Part shown: positions 62,501 to 64,000 of the stretch, piece after piece
How positions within the stretch are numbered: the first letter of the stretch is position 1
How the letters are laid out: each line of letters opens with the position of its first letter
Notes under the pieces: model-generated
Database searches by the model: none
What the model was told of the DNA's origin: nothing
Seen by the model: only the letters and a program-made list of their open reading frames with translations
Assembly: GCF_001646665.1 (NCBI RefSeq)
Contig: NZ_LWBU01000347.1
Coordinates: forward strand, 136,530-200,529
Direction of reading: 5' to 3'
Source: Streptomyces noursei
GTDB lineage: Bacteria; Actinomycetota; Actinomycetes; Streptomycetales; Streptomycetaceae
DNA length: 64,000 nt
Program-made: the position numbers and the translations under genes

Positions 62501-64000
62501 ATCCAGGTCCGTGTCGCGGGCGCCGGCCACTGGGCGGCCGTCGAGGACGCGGGCAGGCTGCGCGACGCCCTCGGCACGGCCCTGCCGGTCGGCGTGCCGG
62601 AGGCGTTCACCGAGCCGGTCAAGGACCCGCTCGGCGACCTCCTCGCGCGGTACGCGCGCACCCACGGCCCCTTCACCTCCGCCCACGCCGCCGCCCGGTT
62701 CGGTCTAGGCGCCGCCGTCACCGACGGCGCCCTGCACCGCCTGGCCGCCGCGGGCCGCGTGGTCCAGGGCGAATTCCACCCTTCCGGCATCGGCCAGGAG
62801 TGGTGCGACGCGGCCGTACTGCGCCGGCTGCGCCGCCGCTCGCTCGCCGCTCTCCGGCACGAGCTGGAACCGGTGCCGCCGGCCGCGCTCGCCACCTTCC
62901 TGCCCCAGTGGCAGCACCTGGGCGGCAACAACCTGCGGGGCATCGACGGCCTCGCCCGCGCGGTCGAGCAGTTGCAGGGCGCGCCCGTCCCCGCCTCGGC
63001 GCTCGAGAAGCTGGTGCTGCCGTCCCGCGTCGCCGGGTACAGCCCCGCCATGCTCGACGAGCTCACGACCACGGGCGAGGTCGTATGGGCGGGAGCGGGA
63101 GCCCTGCCCGGAAAGGACGGCTGGGTCTCCCTCTACCTGGCCGATGCCGCGCCGCTGCTGCTGCCGCAGCCCCATCCGCTGGAGCTCACCGCACTGCACG
63201 AGTCGGTGCTCGCCACGCTCTCCGGCGGCTACGGCCTGTTCTTCCGCCAGATCGCCGACCAGATCCGCGCCACCACGCACCCGGAGGCGACCGACCCCCA
63301 GCTGGCCGACGCCCTGTGGGACCTCGCCTGGTCGGGCCGGCTCACCAACGACACCCTGGCCCCGCTGCGCGCCGTGCTCGGTTCGGGGCGTACGGCGGGC
63401 TCCACCGCCCACCGCGCCAGGCGCACCGTCCCCCGCGGCCGGTACGGCACGCTGGCCGCCGCGGCGCGCACGGCCTCCCGTTCCGGCCCGCCCACCGTCA
63501 GTGGCCGCTGGGCACTCCTCCCGCCGCCGGAGCCGGAGCCCACCCACCGGGCCCACGCCCTGGCGCGCACCCTGCTGGACCGGCACGGCGTGGTCACCCG
63601 GGGAGCGGTGGCCGCCGAGGGCGTGGAGGGCGGCTTCTCGGCGACGTACCGCGTCCTGTCGGCGTTCGAGGACAGCGGCCAGGCCCGCCGCGGCTATGTC
63701 GTCGAGGGGCTGGGAGCGGCGCAGTTCGCCATGGACGGCGCCGTCGACCGTCTCCGCGCGGCGGCCAACGCCCGTGACCGGGCCGAACCGGGCGCCCCCC
63801 AGAGCGCGGTCGTCCTCGCCGCCGCCGACCCGGCCAACGCGTACGGCGCCGCCCTGCCCTGGCCGGAGCCCCCGACGGGCGCCGGTCACAAGCCCGGTCG
63901 CAAGGCGGGCGCGCTGGTCGTCCTCGTCGACGGCGAGCTGACCCTGTACGTGGAGCGCGGCGGCAAGACCGTGCTGTCCTGGCCCGCCGAGCCGGACGAC
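59534..64000 (+). CDS. lhr: Lhr-family ATP-dependent helicase (3' truncated by window)
   Basis: 1489 codons are visible; the stop lies beyond the window. ATG 59534 (MARTALDSFSPATRGWF); an ATG at 59525 is in frame. Walker A APTGSGKT is at residues 45-52, DEVH at 169-172, motif III GLSATVRPVDE near 205, and motif VI LQRVGRAGHQVG near 405. The Lhr core winged helix and beta-barrel follow (about 480-880), then the long C-terminal region of Lhr-Core/CTD type (e.g. PLWQQRQRAAQLLQVA, HPSGIGQEWCDAAVLRR, RWALLPP). Lhr unwinds RNA:DNA hybrids in 3'-5' direction and is DNA-damage inducible in mycobacteria. Divergent from araC across 112 bp. Confidence 0.95.
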   Translation, partial: MARTALDSFSPATRGWFTGAFSAPTAAQEGAWRAIGEGADVLVVAPTGSGKTLAAFLASLDRLASTPPPADAKKRCRVLYVSPLKALAVDVERNLRSPLTGIRQESVRLGLPEPDVRVGIRSGDTPAAERRSLATRPPDILITTPESLFLMLTSAARDALSGVETVILDEVHAVAGTKRGAHLALSLERLDELLPRPARRIGLSATVRPVDEVARYLSPQRRVEIVQPASGKEFDLSVVVPVEDLSELGAPPSRAGGGSPPDADQAERPSIWPHVEERIADLVQAHRSTIVFANSRRLAERLCNRLNEIAYERATGEALPEGHSPADLMAQSGAAQGAPPLLARAHHGSVSKEQRALVEEDLKAGRLPAVVATSSLELGIDMGAVDLVVQVESPPSVASGLQRVGRAGHQVGAVSTGVVFPKYRGDLVQAAVVTERMRSGAIESMRIPSNPLDVLAQQLVAMVALDTWQFDDLLAMVRRAAPFASLPESAFTAVLDMLAGRYPSDAFAELRPRVVWDRVTGAVTGRPGAQRLAVTSGGTIPDRGLFGVFLAGSDPKKGGGRVGELDEEMVYESRVGDVFTLGTSSWRIEDITRDRVLVSPAPGVPGRLPFWKGDQLGRPLELGRAVGAFLREVGSLAPDDARLRLLAAGLDAWAADNVLAYLDEQRQACGHVPDDRTILVERFRDELGDWRVVVHSPFGAQVHAPWALALGARLSERYGMDAQVMHADDGIVLRLPDADLMGLDLLDQAPAAPGLEYDDEKAPVGAADVLFDQGEVDQIVTDQVGGSALFASRFRECAARALLLPRRNPGRRTPLWQQRQRAAQLLQVASEFGSFPIVLEAIRECLQDVFDVPGLKELMGDIESRRVRLVEVTTPEPSPFARSLLFGYVAQFLYEGDSPLAERRAAALSLDSRLLSELLGQAELRELLDADVLAELEAELQWRTEDRRVKDVEGVADVLRVLGPLTDAELVERGADPEWPRHLAKTRRAIQVRVAGAGHWAAVEDAGRLRDALGTALPVGVPEAFTEPVKDPLGDLLARYARTHGPFTSAHAAARFGLGAAVTDGALHRLAAAGRVVQGEFHPSGIGQEWCDAAVLRRLRRRSLAALRHELEPVPPAALATFLPQWQHLGGNNLRGIDGLARAVEQLQGAPVPASALEKLVLPSRVAGYSPAMLDELTTTGEVVWAGAGALPGKDGWVSLYLADAAPLLLPQPHPLELTALHESVLATLSGGYGLFFRQIADQIRATTHPEATDPQLADALWDLAWSGRLTNDTLAPLRAVLGSGRTAGSTAHRARRTVPRGRYGTLAAAARTASRSGPPTVSGRWALLPPPEPEPTHRAHALARTLLDRHGVVTRGAVAAEGVEGGFSATYRVLSAFEDSGQARRGYVVEGLGAAQFAMDGAVDRLRAAANARDRAEPGAPQSAVVLAAADPANAYGAALPWPEPPTGAGHKPGRKAGALVVLVDGELTLYVERGGKTVLSWPAEPDD

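Noticed and set aside
59678..62686. 1002-codon minus-strand frame opposite lhr
   Set aside because: Shadow of the Lhr coding strand; the Lhr frame carries all helicase motifs in order.

Overview
The window is high-GC actinobacterial chromosome, almost certainly Streptomyces. Codon third positions are nearly all G or C, GTG starts are frequent, and the order of conserved genes (recQ, rnhB, nrdRJ, lexA, dinG, hflX, an RSH gene, dapF, miaA, miaB, gluABCD, recX-recA, lhr) is the one I know from Streptomyces cores. I see no insertion sequence, prophage, CRISPR array, tRNA or rRNA gene. The accessory material is modest and interleaved with housekeeping genes.

Region 1 (1-10.8 kb): the 3' part of a RecQ-type helicase carrying a C-terminal phosphoribosyltransferase-like domain, two unassigned proteins, ribonuclease HII, a large DUF4153/DUF4173-type membrane protein with a 22-bp tandem repeat array upstream of it, an ADP-ribosylglycohydrolase, a histidine phosphatase, a DUF4937-like protein, and a DUF1152-TerD pair.

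Region 2 (10.8-18.2 kb): genome maintenance and DNA precursors. nrdR and nrdJ (B12-dependent ribonucleotide reductase) read leftward behind two NrdR boxes spaced 31 bp apart. lexA reads rightward behind an SOS box. A DinG-family Fe-S helicase follows on the other strand.

Region 3 (18.2-27.3 kb): a four-gene leftward unit of PLP aminotransferase, IucA/IucC synthetase, IucB-like acyltransferase and a second IucA/IucC synthetase. This is an NRPS-independent siderophore unit without its usual decarboxylase and N-hydroxylase. Beside it is a tandem pair of secreted trypsin-like proteases that share an 87-nt tract with no mismatch.

Region 4 (27.4-40.6 kb): hflX, an M1 peptidase, an RSH protein with an intact hydrolase but an apparently eroded synthetase, dapF, miaA, a small acidic protein, an MT0933-type antitoxin without a toxin, an extradiol-dioxygenase-like protein, miaB and a solitary cytochrome P450.

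Region 5 (40.9-51.2 kb): a TAXI-type solute-binding protein without TRAP permeases faces a two-component system. Then come the glutamate ABC transporter gluABCD with a hairpin between gluB and gluC, a flavin monooxygenase, and a sulfur unit in which a Cys-containing leader peptide and a long hairpin precede a cysteine-dioxygenase-like cupin and a rhodanese.

Region 6 (51.5-64 kb): recX-recA with an SOS box, a decayed sensor-kinase/MMPL fusion scar, an AI-2E family permease, DUF3046, a terpene-cyclase-repeat-like protein, an AraC regulator with AzlCD, and the 5' part of a giant Lhr helicase that runs off the end.
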